64,000 nucleotides of DNA, taken from NCBI RefSeq assembly GCF_000143415.4, contig NW_003314283.1, forward strand, positions 440,001 to 504,000, read 5' to 3'. This DNA comes from Selaginella moellendorffii (Eukaryota > Streptophyta > Lycopodiopsida > Selaginellales > Selaginellaceae). The notes below the pieces were generated by a model. That model did not search any database, was not told the origin of the DNA, and saw nothing but the letters and a program-made list of their open reading frames with translations. This document shows, piece by piece, positions 1 through 11,578 of the stretch; positions within the stretch are counted from its first letter, which is position 1; each line of letters opens with the position of its first letter. The translations under genes and the position numbers were made by a program.

Positions 1-3000
1 TATATTTCCCTTTCCACAATCCATTAACACCAAATACATGAGTATTCCTCGTTTAATTACTTTTTTTGGATTCTTTCAAATGATTTCCATGGCCCATTTT
101 TGGCCCTTAGCTTTTTGCTCCTATCCTTTGATTATTGCACCAAGTAACATAGGATTACTACATCTATTTTCGAGGTATCCTTTTGGTTCCATAATAAAGG
201 CTTTGCTTTGCCAAGTCTAGGGGGCGTTCACCCCTAGTAGGTCTTTTTAACATTTTCTGCTATAAACTTTATACATAGCCCAACTGTGACCCATCCATGA
301 GTCCCTTTCTTAGACTTGCAATACCATTGCATTGTTGCAGTTTATTTCCCTTTTTTCCCACTTGGTCATTTTGACCAAGCCACACTATTACTAATAGTTC
401 AAATCAACACTTTGAACTAGAAGCTTTATTCCTTAACTTCACAAGGACTTTGTCCTTATTTTAGCCATAAGACCACCTAATGATCTAATCTTGACACTTT
501 AACAGATTTGTTAATTGGTATTAGGCTTTCCAAACCTTTAACTTGTTGACCATGACCCCAGGGGCATTCTCGCACTTAGCAGTGCACCCAAGCTAACCCT
601 TCTAACCAAGGGTTCATCACAATTGAGACTAGATGTCCGCATCTCATTCACTATGTCCTTGGTGCCACTTGCACCAAAGTGTTCAAATTAAATATGCTGA
701 GCTTTCACACTAAGCAACCTAACCATACATCATGACTCTAAAGCATCCCCGGTTGGCGGTGTGCCCAATCCAATCTCTTTACTAAGAGTCCATGACCATT
801 GAAAAATGAGTGTCCTCATACTCCAAACCATCACCACACTCTAGTGAGTTAGAATTCAAACCCAAGCATTAGAGGGTTAAGACTCGAACCTAACCTCCGT
901 ATATGCATCTATAAATGGCATCACCCAGGATGTTTGGTGTGACTCCTTACGCCAGTGCACCAACTTATATTTAAAACGTGCCATAGATCATAGCTTAGGA
1001 ATTTAGTTCTTCCCAATTGCCAAGTCCTCTCACTTGACAAATCTGTAATCATGTATAGACTCCTCCATGCTTGGCTTCATGGGCCACACCTTTTTGAAAT
1101 CAACACCTTCAACTAGGGTTTTTGTTCCTTCCCGACTTGCCAATCTTGCTTAGTAAGTCACCTGACTAGCGTAACATGGTTTTATGCATAAGTGTAAAAG
1201 TCTTTAATTATTAACTTTCGTTCAAAGCCATCTTTTTGAACATTTAGAGACTACTTCCCAAACTTTGATAGCTTTGTCTTATAGCAAGCTTTAAGACCAC
1301 GCTTTTGCTATGCCACTCTGATTTTGCATGTTCTATAAACCATTTACATTTGTCTTTCTAGGTACTAATCTACCTAAAATTGTCTTTAGGAACATTGAAG
1401 GGACTTTATCCCTTAGTTTGCTAAGGCCTTTCCTTTCGTAAGCTTTTTAATTGTTATATAGTTTAACATAGATAATTCCATACTTTAAACCCTCTATAGC
1501 ATCATGGTTGTTAATATCAACACATTAAAGTACCCACTTAATTTTCCATTCCCAACTTGTATAACCACCCTTGGTTATAACCTTCAATTCCTATGATTTG
1601 GTTTTATCTTTTTACTATTTGTTTTTTGAGCTATGCATTCCTTTTAGTTATTCTCTTCATATCTAGAAGGGTAATTTTGCACTTTCTACCATGCTTTAGT
1701 AAGTATTTTTAGGGATGAACCTACTTAATAACTTAGGGAGTGGATCTTCAATTGGGATATGCTCACCATATAATCCCACACACCGGGATTAACAATGCAT
1801 GGGCTTCTTTATACCTATTGCTAGCCATATCAAAATCCTTTTTAGCTTGGTCTAATTCAAACAAATGGACTTTTCCCATCTCTATAACTTTGGATGTTGG
1901 ATAACACATTTTATCCATTATTTGTTAAGAATTTAGTCCCTTAGGCATGATATCTAATGTCCTCATGATACTAAACACCACTTCTTGGTGTTTTAGAGTG
2001 TTTAGGTGTCCCAATAATAACCTTCTTTGATAATGAGCATTTCCCTTTTTAATATTGACTTATTCAAAAAGGGTTATATCATTTACTTGCTATAGCTTGT
2101 TAGTTTATCTGTTAACACTTAGAGTAGAAATTTGCAACTAACTTCTTTATCACAAGAAGTCTTGGGTAGTTAACTGCTACCAATCCAATCAATTAGGTTG
2201 CACTTTTTGTTTAGTTGCCTCATAATTGTCAAGTTTTACAACTCATTGTTAGTGATTCCACACCTCCATCATTATTTGGGTCATGACACTCTAATTGCAT
2301 GCCTTCCAACTTATGCTATGTTATTCCCACTTCCATTAGGATTCCTTTGGCAAGGGGTTCTCATGAACTTATTAACTTGACCTCAAGGCATCACACCTTG
2401 GCACATTTGGTGTCTCCACACCATCGGCTTTATAAATCTACCTTTACCACATTTCCCATTTGTGTCTAGGTTTTTGTTAAGACCAAAACAATTGTTTCTC
2501 ATGCCAACTATTAATTAGCACTGCACCATAGTGTTTACACACAACTCTGTACCATATTTTAGGGAACACATTTTCCACGATTTTAGTATAGCACATTTTG
2601 CCATCAATGAAATACCCACTATTCTCATACTTGGATCTTATGATCCTCCCCATCCTTCGTAGGATACAACACACTTTAGTCTAAATGCTTTCACCAGTCC
2701 TTCAGGACCATTTCTTAACTCCACTTGAGTCATCCAACTTTTTAGACTTTACTAATTTAATGATGACCCATAAGATTCTAACCTCATGGCTAGTTTTGAG
2801 GTGCCAATTCACTAGAATACATTTTATTATATTCATGTTCTATTCACAAGGACCACATTTGCAAGTGTTATTCTGACACTTGATTATTTTCCGTTCCCTA
2901 TAGGCTACTTTTGCCCCTTAGGACTATCTGTCCATATAATGAGAATATTGACTCACCCTCTAAATGCACCCCAACCCCTTGGGTTTGTTCCAGCATTTAT

Positions 3001-3477
3001 AAAATATAGCCCCAGTTACTATTTCAAGGACTCATATCCTCATCCATATTTAATCTTCTATGGTTATTAATTCTAGTATCAAATTCATGAGCATTAGCCT
3101 CAACTATATGAGAATAATCTTGTGACTCCTTTATTGTTTTAGAGTCTCTATCTTTCTTATGATCCCAACTATAGTTATTTACCACAAATACATTAGCTAG
3201 TTTGCTAAGTCAAACGCTCATTTAGATCATATCTTCAACTCTTTGAGGAAAATTCTATGCTATTTCTAAGATCCCAAAGTTGTTCCTTTATTAGCCCTTT
3301 TTCTATCCACCACAATGCCTACAAGTTCATACATGAACTATAATGAAGAGCCATGTCCTCATGACCTACTACTCCTCAAGGATAGGCCCACTCCTAGGAC
3401 CTTCCGATGCTAACACAAATGGTGATATACTTGAGCACTAATAAAAGTTGGACTAAGGAACAACTTTGATACCAAAT
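1..3477 (-). mobile_element. Internal region of a decayed LTR element, no coding capacity seen
   Basis: No reading frame of any length with family character is visible. The stretch lies directly inside the LTR at 3478-5005 and its primer binding site, so it is read as the internal part of a minus-strand element. Positions about 540-960 resemble 54240-54520, the untranslated 3' zone of the chromovirus further right (shared phrases such as GTTGACCATG and CTCGAACC followed by AACCTCCGTA). It could be a non-autonomous (LARD-like) derivative or a very decayed chromovirus; the left end is outside the window. Confidence 0.5.
3461..3474 (-). other. Primer binding site (initiator Met tRNA type)
   Basis: On the minus strand the sequence directly next to the LTR reads ATT TGGTATCAAAGTTG. 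TGGTATC plus a purine-rich continuation is the usual plant priming site complementary to the 3' end of initiator Met tRNA. The three-base ATT spacer is the same as in the chromovirus at 59411-59426. Confidence 0.6.
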
Positions 3478-5005
3478 TATAAGCGACTAAATTTTTCATT
3501 CTACTTTAGTCATTTAACCACACCTTTAACCACTTGGAGGAGTCTCACTCACAACTTCTATAAGTTTTATTCCGGACTTAGGGTTTGCTAGCTTCAAGAA
3601 TGGCATTCATGCCACTCAACTTTTGCACTTAGTTGTAGTGCTCCACGTGTCCGATCTCATGACCAACACCCAAAGGTACTACTAACATATCAACCCATTA
3701 TGCTAAGGCGATGCCCATTCACTTTTGCCACACTGGTGGTCCAACACCACCTACATCACAATCCCATCTCTCAAAGACTAGACCATCCATCCATAAATGG
3801 TCATCCCAAATCCATTTCTTAACATCTTTAAGATGCCCACAAACATAGGGAACAACCTTCCCCAATATCCCTTTTTCAGTCCCTACTAAGTCCCTTTTTA
3901 TTCATGGCTATGTTCGCCAACACCACCACTAAGTCAAAGCCCACCGGCCCAACTATTAAATCCCACTGTCCTTTAAAATTTCCTTACCATGTGACTATAT
4001 CCTTAGTCACTACACTAGAGGACTGCCCCTTTTTCTTTCCACAGTCTGGCGCTTTGGGATAACATTTCAAAATACTGTGGCCCTACGCAAGCCTCATGGA
4101 TACTCTCCCCACCTTTCGCCTTTGGGTGCTCTAGCCATGGGGCTCGAGCGGGGTTTCGTTGAGCCACGCTAGGTATCCAAGTAGGTAGTGCCACCTATGC
4201 TTGGATTAGGAGTATCGTCCATTCGATCTCCAAGGGGAATTAGAGTTGGCTTTTGAACACTTCACCAAGCTACCCCGCTTGTTTGTTCGTATTCACTTTA
4301 GCTTTGGACTCCTCAGTGGATATATCATCACCTAGCATGTGGGCATAACCTCTCTGAGTCATATTGGCCTTTTCTGGCCAAACTGGCTCCACTGGGGTCC
4401 AACCCCCACACTCTCCTTATTATACTTTTAGCCCTTGCATCCCCACCCCCCCCCCCTCCGGGGGATGATCACTTTGGGCTTTCACCTAATAATTTGTATT
4501 AGTATTCAGACTCGGACTCAGTCTTAGTCTCAGACTCGGTCTCAGTCTCAGTCTTGGTCTCTGTTCCATCTCATACTCCATCTCGGGTCCATTTCAGAGT
4601 CCATCTCAGGTCCATCTTAGAGTCCATCTCGGACTCCATCTCGAGTCCATCTCAGACTCCATCTCAAGTCCATCTTAGACTCCATCTCGAGTCCATCTCA
4701 GACTCCATCTTGAATACATCTCAAACTTCATTTTAGGTCTATCTCGGACTCTATCTTGGGTCCATCTCGAACTCTTTCACTTGTCATGTGTTAGTCCTTT
4801 TGTGTCCTTTTTTCTAGAAACTCACTTACTCCTTGCTTCATGCTCATTCCTCGAGCATTTCATTGGGAGTTCCACTCCCACTCTCAACTATCCAAGTCAA
4901 AGTTTTTAGTCCAAATATGTTACTCTTGTTTGGGTTCCACTTCGGCCACTACCATGTGGCACCCTTTTGGCTCCACTTTTGGGGCTTTGGGATTTATGTC
5001 TCACA
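3478..5005 (-). repeat. LTR of family B (about 1.5 kb)
   Basis: On the minus strand it begins TGTGAGACATAAATCCC and ends CGCTTATA just before the primer binding site, so it is the 5' LTR of a minus-strand element. It carries an array of GAGTC/GAGAT-type 12-mers at 4501-4770. The same LTR is recognisable on the plus strand at about 50060-51300 and in part at 63817-64000. Confidence 0.55.
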
Positions 5006-5755
5006 TAAACTATATATTGTAAGATTGGGAAAATGAACTAATACAAAGTCATCCCTTTTATAATCTAGAAATGGACAATGATAAGAGTTTTAATGCTATT
5101 GTTGTCCTACTTGTACATAGCTCAAATGTTCAATAGACTCTACTCAAACTAGTAGAAGGTTACTTATCAATTGTTGATCCCAAGACCTCATTGGTACCTC
5201 ATAACGATTGTGAAGGCAAACTCAATTTTATTGATCATGACTATATAAGAGTTTATATGGTGAGACATGAATAAAACTTTGCATCTTGTGACATAAATAT
5301 TCTAAAGAAATGGTAAATAACCATTTTAATTCAAATGCTAAAAATTTACATACTTTGTGATCATCCATTTGAAACTTTTAATATTGTTTCACCAAACCAT
5401 TTATCTGTGGATGATAAGCAATTGTGAAAGTGTGATGTCAAAATGTGATATGCCTCAGCCATAAATGTGGGATATTATCCGAAAGAATCCACTCTAGACA
5501 AAAATGTTGGAAAATCACTCAATTAAATAGGAAGTTTTCAATAGTAGTGGTAAATGCACTAGCAAGAGCATCAACTTCCACCCAACGAGTCAAGTATTTA
5601 GTTAAAAAGGCCTTATCAAATTAAATGTCATCAGCTCAAACAAATAGGGTGTTTCTTCTACTTTAAAAACATAGAATTTAGAGAATTAAAATCATTTTCT
5701 AATTCATCCAATTATGCACTTGCAAAGTCAAACTTCAATTGTCCTTCTATAACAT

Positions 5756-6135
5756 AACCCTTCTCAAAAGATCAAGGTCAGTCCGTGGTGCACCCCCGAA
5801 GGGGATCCCACGAATTAGTTTCCTTTCGCCTGTATGGGTTTAGCACCCACAAACTCGCATACATGTTAGACTCCTTGGTCCATGTTTCAAGACAGGTCGG
5901 ATGGAACGCCCAAGTTCCAGCATCTGGCGGGGCACCGGAGCACCCCGCCATTTTCAGAGGCAGCGGCGGCATTGGCAGGGAGCCAGAGGCTCACAAGCCA
6001 TTATCCCGCCGCATCCTCCCATGCTGGACAGCCCCTTGCATTGCTTGGCAAACCAGCTCTCGCCGTTCCACACACAACCAAGGGGCGCACAAGGCATCCA
6101 TTCGCTTCCCTCCCAGCAATTTCAAGCACTTTTTA

Positions 6136-6180
<45 letters not shown>

Positions 6181-6524
6181 GCGCTATCGGTCTCTCACCA
6201 GTATTTAGCCTTGGATGGAATTTACCACCCACTTAAGGCTACATTCCCAAACAGCCCAACTCACCGAAAGAGCCTCGTGATGCAGCAGGTCCGGGCTAGA
6301 TGGGGCTCTCACCCTCTCTGGCGTCCCGTTCCAAGGGACTTAAACTCGGTCCGCTGTAGAGGACCCTTCTCCAGACTACAATTCGAGGTGCAAAGACACC
6401 CCGATTTCCAAGTTGGGCTCTTTCCGTTTCGCTCGCCGCTACTAGGGAAATCCTTGTTAGTTTCTTTTCCTCCTCTTAGTGATATGCTTAAACTCAGCGG
6501 GTTATCTTGCCTGACCTGAGGTCG
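5756..6524 (-). rRNA. 25S rRNA, 5' fragment (about 770 nt), embedded pseudogene
   Basis: The minus strand carries the start of plant nuclear 25S rRNA: ACCTCAGGTCAGGC, then CCGCTGAGTTTAAGCATATC, the AGCGGCGAGCGAA core, ACCGATAGCGCACAAGTACC and GAAAAGGACTTTG, and, near the left end, GTGGGATCCCC, GGGTGCACCAC and GACCTTGATCTTTTGAGAAGGGTT. Homology then stops abruptly at about 5756 and retrotransposon sequence follows. It is a partial gene and cannot give a full large-subunit rRNA. Confidence 0.92.
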
Positions 6525-6714
6525 TGCACATGAGCGATTCGCCACTAGGTGGGGTGTGTGCCATTGATGCCACACAGACAAGTCGGGGGCCACACCATCC
6601 ACATGCAATCAAGCCGACCGGAACACAAGTCCACGGACGGCCACATTTGCCCCACGCTCACACTCACAGAGTGCGCATGAGGCAGCAAATGGTTGCGGAC
6701 GCTCAGGCAAGCAT
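6525..6714 (-). other. Internal transcribed spacer 2 (ITS2)
   Basis: Sequence between the 3' end of the 5.8S fragment and the 5' end of the 25S fragment, about 190 nt, of higher GC content than its surroundings. The exact ends are estimates. ITS2 varies fast and could be used to test the species assignment. Confidence 0.75.
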
Positions 6715-6825
6715 GCCCTCGGGATGAACCTCGGGCACAAGTTGCGTTCAAAACTTCGATGATTCATGGAATTCTGCAATTCACATCACGTATCGCATTT
6801 CGCTGTGTTCTTCATCTACGAGCTT
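6715..6825 (-). rRNA. 5.8S rRNA fragment
   Basis: The minus strand reads GATGAAGAACACAGCGAAATG, then GCGATACGTGATGTGAATTG, CAGAATTCCATGAATCATCG and GAACGCAACTTGTGCCCGAGG, which is the conserved 3' two thirds of 5.8S with a few substitutions. The 5' part is missing or scrambled beyond about 6820, where AT-rich sequence begins. The substitutions in very conserved positions point to a non-functional copy. Confidence 0.88.
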
Positions 6826-9800
6826 GGCACCAAATATAACTATATATATACTTGATATCATATCACGTCTTTGGCTATTAGAAAGACTTGCACAACTTCT
6901 TAATTACATGCTAATGTCCTATATGCCCATCTAAAATAGAGATTAAAGGCACCACTAGTTGAAATGGTCATTAGGATCAATACACATAAAGTAAAAAAGG
7001 TTGTGTTCAAGACAATATTAAAAATGTAAATAGAAAAATGGCATAAGTGGTACAAGATTCTCAAACCCATCATAAAACTTTCAAATCCACAACATAACCT
7101 TTCAAGTCTCACAAACCTTATTAAAAGAAGGTAAATCTAACTCTCCACCTTGTGAACACTAAATATCAAGCACAAAAACCACCAATAATATAAATTTCTC
7201 ATCTAGAAAGTTTATTGATGCAAGAATAATAAACTCTTTAAGAACAAAAGAAAAAAATAAAGAAGGGAGAGGAGATTGAGAAAGAGTATTAACATTAATT
7301 ATAGAATTCCCTAGGTAATAAACAATCTTGAAATTATATATTTAATGCTTTAAGGTCTACCAAATAATACAATTAACTAAATTCTTCCACTTTAATAATG
7401 AAGTGACCATAACATTATCACCCTTTAATAATGTCTGAGGATTCTATAAGTATGTATGAAGCTTCTTGAAACCCCGAACTGTTACTAGACACTCATTCTC
7501 TATCCTAGAGTAGTTCACCATTGCTAGTCATAATATACGATTGATATATGTAATAAAATGCTATTAATCAGGTATAACCATGTTTTATTGCATCAACACA
7601 CTTTTGAGACTAATATTAAAAACATCTATATGCAAGATGAAGAGTTAAGTGTAATTAAGATATGCTAAAGTTAAAAAAGTTTCAACACTTCTTTGAGATC
7701 CATAAATGCTTGCTTGTAGTTATAAAACTAAGTGAAAGACAATATTAATGACTTTAACAACATTTACAATAGTGTAGTATGATAAAAGAGATGATTAAAT
7801 TGCATGGAATTGCGTCTGGGGAGGATGAACAAAACAACTAAAATATTACACATATTGCCAAGAAAGCATTGCACATCATTCACATATTTTGAAGTGATGA
7901 ACTTTAAAACAGTTATAAATTTGTACGAATAAACTTGTAAACCATTGCAATAAATGTGGTACCTAAGATAATTCATGTCCTTAAACCCAAATACACACTT
8001 TGACCACTTATACTTCAAACCAACTTCCCACAATTAATCTAACACCTTGACATCCTCTTTAAGTGGATCAAAATATCATTGATAAAGATAATAGTCACTT
8101 TTAGCATATTAGAAAGAACTTCATTCATCATCAACTAACAAATAATTAGAGTATTGTTTAAACTAAATAGCATCATCAATAACTTATATAAATTAAATGG
8201 TGAATAGAAAATAATCTTTGGAACATTCTTTTTAGCTATCAACATTTGTTACTACCTAAAAACAAAATCCAACTTGGTGAACTAATAACTTCTCCCTAAA
8301 TAATTTAAAAGATCAGTAGTGTGAGGAAAAGGGTACACATCCAAAATAATCACATCATTTAACAAATAATAGATCCACATGCCTAAAACCTTTAAAAATT
8401 ACATAGATCAAATAGAAACTTTGATAAAAAAATCATCCCTAATTAAAATATGATGATGCATTGGAATCTTAGTTACAAATGATAGGTCAAAATTGAAGAA
8501 ATTATTATACTCAAAAACACAATAGGAAGTAGTCTAGAGACATAAGTGATGAAAGTAAATATAGAAATAAAGTGACTATGTGAAACATAGGTAAGAAAAA
8601 TGGAAGAGATATAAAAGCAGCTTTAAAGTCATATATGGCATAATTGCACTACAACCAATCTATATAAAAAATGAGGTTAAAAGTTTGACTCACCTCCACC
8701 CATAATGATTGAAATTTAAGTTTAAAATCACTTACACTCAAAACTAAACCCACCTCATTTTACACACACACATGTGTATGGTTGTTGTTATGGAAAATGA
8801 AGACTAGCTTTACCACATAAGATGTAAATTTAGATAATAATATATGGCAACAAGCTGAACAATAGAAGATAAATTTAAATATATATTAACCAATATAGAA
8901 AAGATGTTGTTGATACCAAGGCCTCTATCCATGAAATGAAGGATACCAATTGATACATATGGCCATCCTCATAATACACCTAATAATGAATATCACGGTC
9001 GTGACCACATCCTCACTTTTATCTTTGAACATGGGCAACTATGACATTAACCTCCATTGGAACAGAATCATCTTAGATGGAAAGTAGAAATGAAGCACAT
9101 GCATTTATAAGTGGGAGAGTTAATGTATTATAACATTGTGCTAGTTAAAAAACATTGTTAAAGGTGGCAAAAGCAAATGTATGCATAAGTTGCACAAGAT
9201 CTTGACAAAAATATTGGTCAACATATCAAAATTGATCTACTTTAATATATTGAACTTCGTATGAAATTAAAAACTTCAAAAGTGAGCACCAAATTGTATA
9301 ATTAACTTAAATAGCCCTTAATAGAGACAATGCAATTGCTAAAAGACATTACCATAATTATCAACATGTCAAAATAAGTAATAATTTCAATCCATATGAA
9401 TTGTTACACTCAAACTTTTGTGCCAATGCAATACTATCCCTTGGAAACATTTGAAAAACTTATGCCTATGCTAGATATTATTCCAAAAATGATAGTTAGC
9501 AATTGATTGAATCAATAGTACACATCATTATTAGGATTCCCATGAAAAAAATTTAATCAAATGTGAGGATTGGTAGGAAGAGCAAGAAGAGTTGCATTAT
9601 ATGCTATGAACACCACCATCAATTAAATCTGATTATTTAGTTAATTGCACCAATTGGTACTCTAGAATTAGAGGAGGAAAAAGCTACTACAAAGTAGTAG
9701 TATATTGCTTTGCCATGAAGATGAATGAAAAGAAAAAAAAAAGAAATGGCAAAATATAAGAACAAAAAAAATCTAAACAATGCAAAAGTTAAATTTAAAT

Positions 9801-9919
9801 AAAAAATATAATTTAAGCACTCTCAAAGACAAAAAAAAAATGTTCTTTATATCCACGAATGTGATTGCCTGGAATAAAGAAATATACATATTTGATTAAC
9901 TCAAAAACCTTTACTTATA

Positions 9920-10132
9920 NNNNNNNNNNNNNNNNNNNNNNNNNNNNNNNNNNNNNNNNNNNNNNNNNNNNNNNNNNNNNNNNNNNNNNNNNNNNNNNNN
10001 NNNNNNNNNNNNNNNNNNNNNNNNNNNNNNNNNNNNNNNNNNNNNNNNNNNNNNNNNNNNNNNNNNNNNNNNNNNNNNNNNNNNNNNNNNNNNNNNNNNN
10101 NNNNNNNNNNNNNNNNNNNNNNNNNNNNNNNN
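9920..10132. other. Assembly gap (213 N)
   Basis: Run of N; content unknown. Confidence 1.
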
Positions 10133-11083
10133 AAATCCTACTATAATAGTAATAGTAAATAAAATTGTAGCTATACATTTAAAGTTTTTAATAAATTTAA
10201 AAATTTAAAAATTATATGTAAAAATATAATTAGTATGGATATAATTTATTCATGTTTAACTATACAAAATGGTATTTGATATAATTTATTTAAATTTCTA
10301 AGTAAATATAAATATTATAATTTTATATAATAGTATTATGATTAATTCTGATTAGATTAGAGCCATCAGACCAGAATAAAACACCCATATTATCTTTTTA
10401 TTTATTAAGATGTGGCAAAATCATAAGCATTAATAAGAATATACTTTAAAATAAATCATGATTACCATGCCTAGGAGTCACTAAAACCCCTCTAAATATC
10501 ACCCAATCTTGACACAGTTGTAGACTATAATTTATTTTAATACGATTATTCTATATATCTAATTGTTAAAACCAATTCAAAATTGCTATCTATAATTTTA
10601 GAGATGAGTTCCCAAAAAATATTTAAAACATTAAATAAGAATCACTAATTACTTTCCTTATTTGGATTCTGTAATTTATAATTAGAATCTATAAATTCCT
10701 GAATAATGTGCTAGCAAACTAATTAATAATAACAAAGATCAAGGTAGCTTAGATAGGCATTAATTAGAGTCACATAGGCTAGAGAGATATTGTATGACTT
10801 TTATATTTTGAGATAAACTAATTATGGAATAATTTAGAATTCAAAAATATTGAGAATAAGTTTTTTTATTTTCTAATGTTTGTCTAAAATTTGTAACATT
10901 GTATTTGTTGCAAAACTTAAGCTAATATTGTCCTTTACTTTTAGCTATTGTATCTATTGCTAGATAAAAATACATCTTCTTGTTTATATTTTGTAACTTT
11001 TTTATTGTTTTTACCATTTAGCCTTTTTGTTTTTTTTTCTATATAAGAAATTTGTAATTTGATTTTGATTAAATAGTTTAACA
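10133..11083. other. AT-rich intergenic DNA
   Basis: Very AT-rich, with no open frame, RNA gene or recognised repeat. It contains the upstream region of the CVNH gene that starts at 11084. Confidence 0.6.
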
Positions 11084-11578
11084 ATGTCACTAGCTACATG
11101 TATACTTATTTTGAATCTTGTCATTTCTCCTTATCTATGTAATACAGCAAGACTATCTATTGAAAAGAATGAATCTAAATCACTTCAGGTAAGTGTTGAT
11201 ATTTATAAAATAATTAAAATTAAAATTAAAAAAATTCATTAATAAAAGGATTTGCCTGGACGGTTTGGAGAGACATGTGACCATATTCATTTGCATATTA
11301 CTGTAGTTGCAGTAATGCTTGTAGGAGAATGTAAATCAAATGGGGGAGGAATTGGTAGTGTACAACTTGATCTTAACAATGGGATTGGAAATATGAATGG
11401 AAAATTAGTTGCAGGAGGATCAGATTTTATTAAAAGTTGTGATCTTACCACTTTTGGCATTGCTGGAAAAACAACATTACGAGGGAAATGCAAGAATATG
11501 CAAGGATATCTTCAACCTACTGAAGTGAATTTAAACACAGCAATTATGAATCATGAGGGTGAGATGTTTTTCTCTTAA
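11084..11578 (+). CDS. CVNH-1: secreted cyanovirin-N homology (CVNH) domain protein
   Basis: Two exons, 11084-11188 and 11249-11578, joined by a 60-nt GT-AG intron, give a 144-residue protein. Residues 1-22 form a hydrophobic signal peptide starting MSLATCILIL, so secretion is expected; one N-glycosylation sequon (NES) follows. Residues 38-144 fit a CVNH domain: two tandem half-repeats, each with a leading Cys, a second Cys, an LDLN/VNLN strand and an N-x-x-G turn. CVNH proteins are small lectins; the founder, cyanovirin-N, binds high-mannose glycans. The four canonical cysteines are present (ETCD, GECK, SCDL, GKCK). The extra terminal Cys pair seen in the other copies here is absent (DLPGRF at the start, MFFS at the end). 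The start is the first ATG before the signal peptide. The frame is intact and looks functional. Confidence 0.85.

Larger units (their letters stand above)
5006..9745 (-). mobile_element. Old gypsy family A copy, interrupted by an rDNA fragment
   Basis: Decayed minus-strand copy of the Ty3/gypsy element seen at 40828-45796 and 46621-49447. Positions 5036-5260 match the 3' end of pol (compare 47090-47290), 5400-5640 match the integrase core region (compare 44740-44950, other strand), 6900-7130 match the integrase zinc-finger region (compare 44270-44480), 7400-8350 match RNase H and reverse transcriptase, and 9540-9740 match the start of gag, including the TTTGCCATGAAGA stretch found at 49167. 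All frames are broken. Its right LTR is not recognisable; its left end stops against the family B LTR. The pieces are collinear around the 5756-6825 rDNA fragment, so the rDNA is an insertion in this element or an assembly join. Confidence 0.65.

Noticed and set aside
4501-4770. CRISPR-like periodic repeat
   Set aside because: Units are 12-mers with no unique spacers, inside a eukaryotic LTR.
5785-6519. 244-codon open frame on the plus strand
   Set aside because: It is the antisense of the 25S rRNA fragment and has no protein family features.
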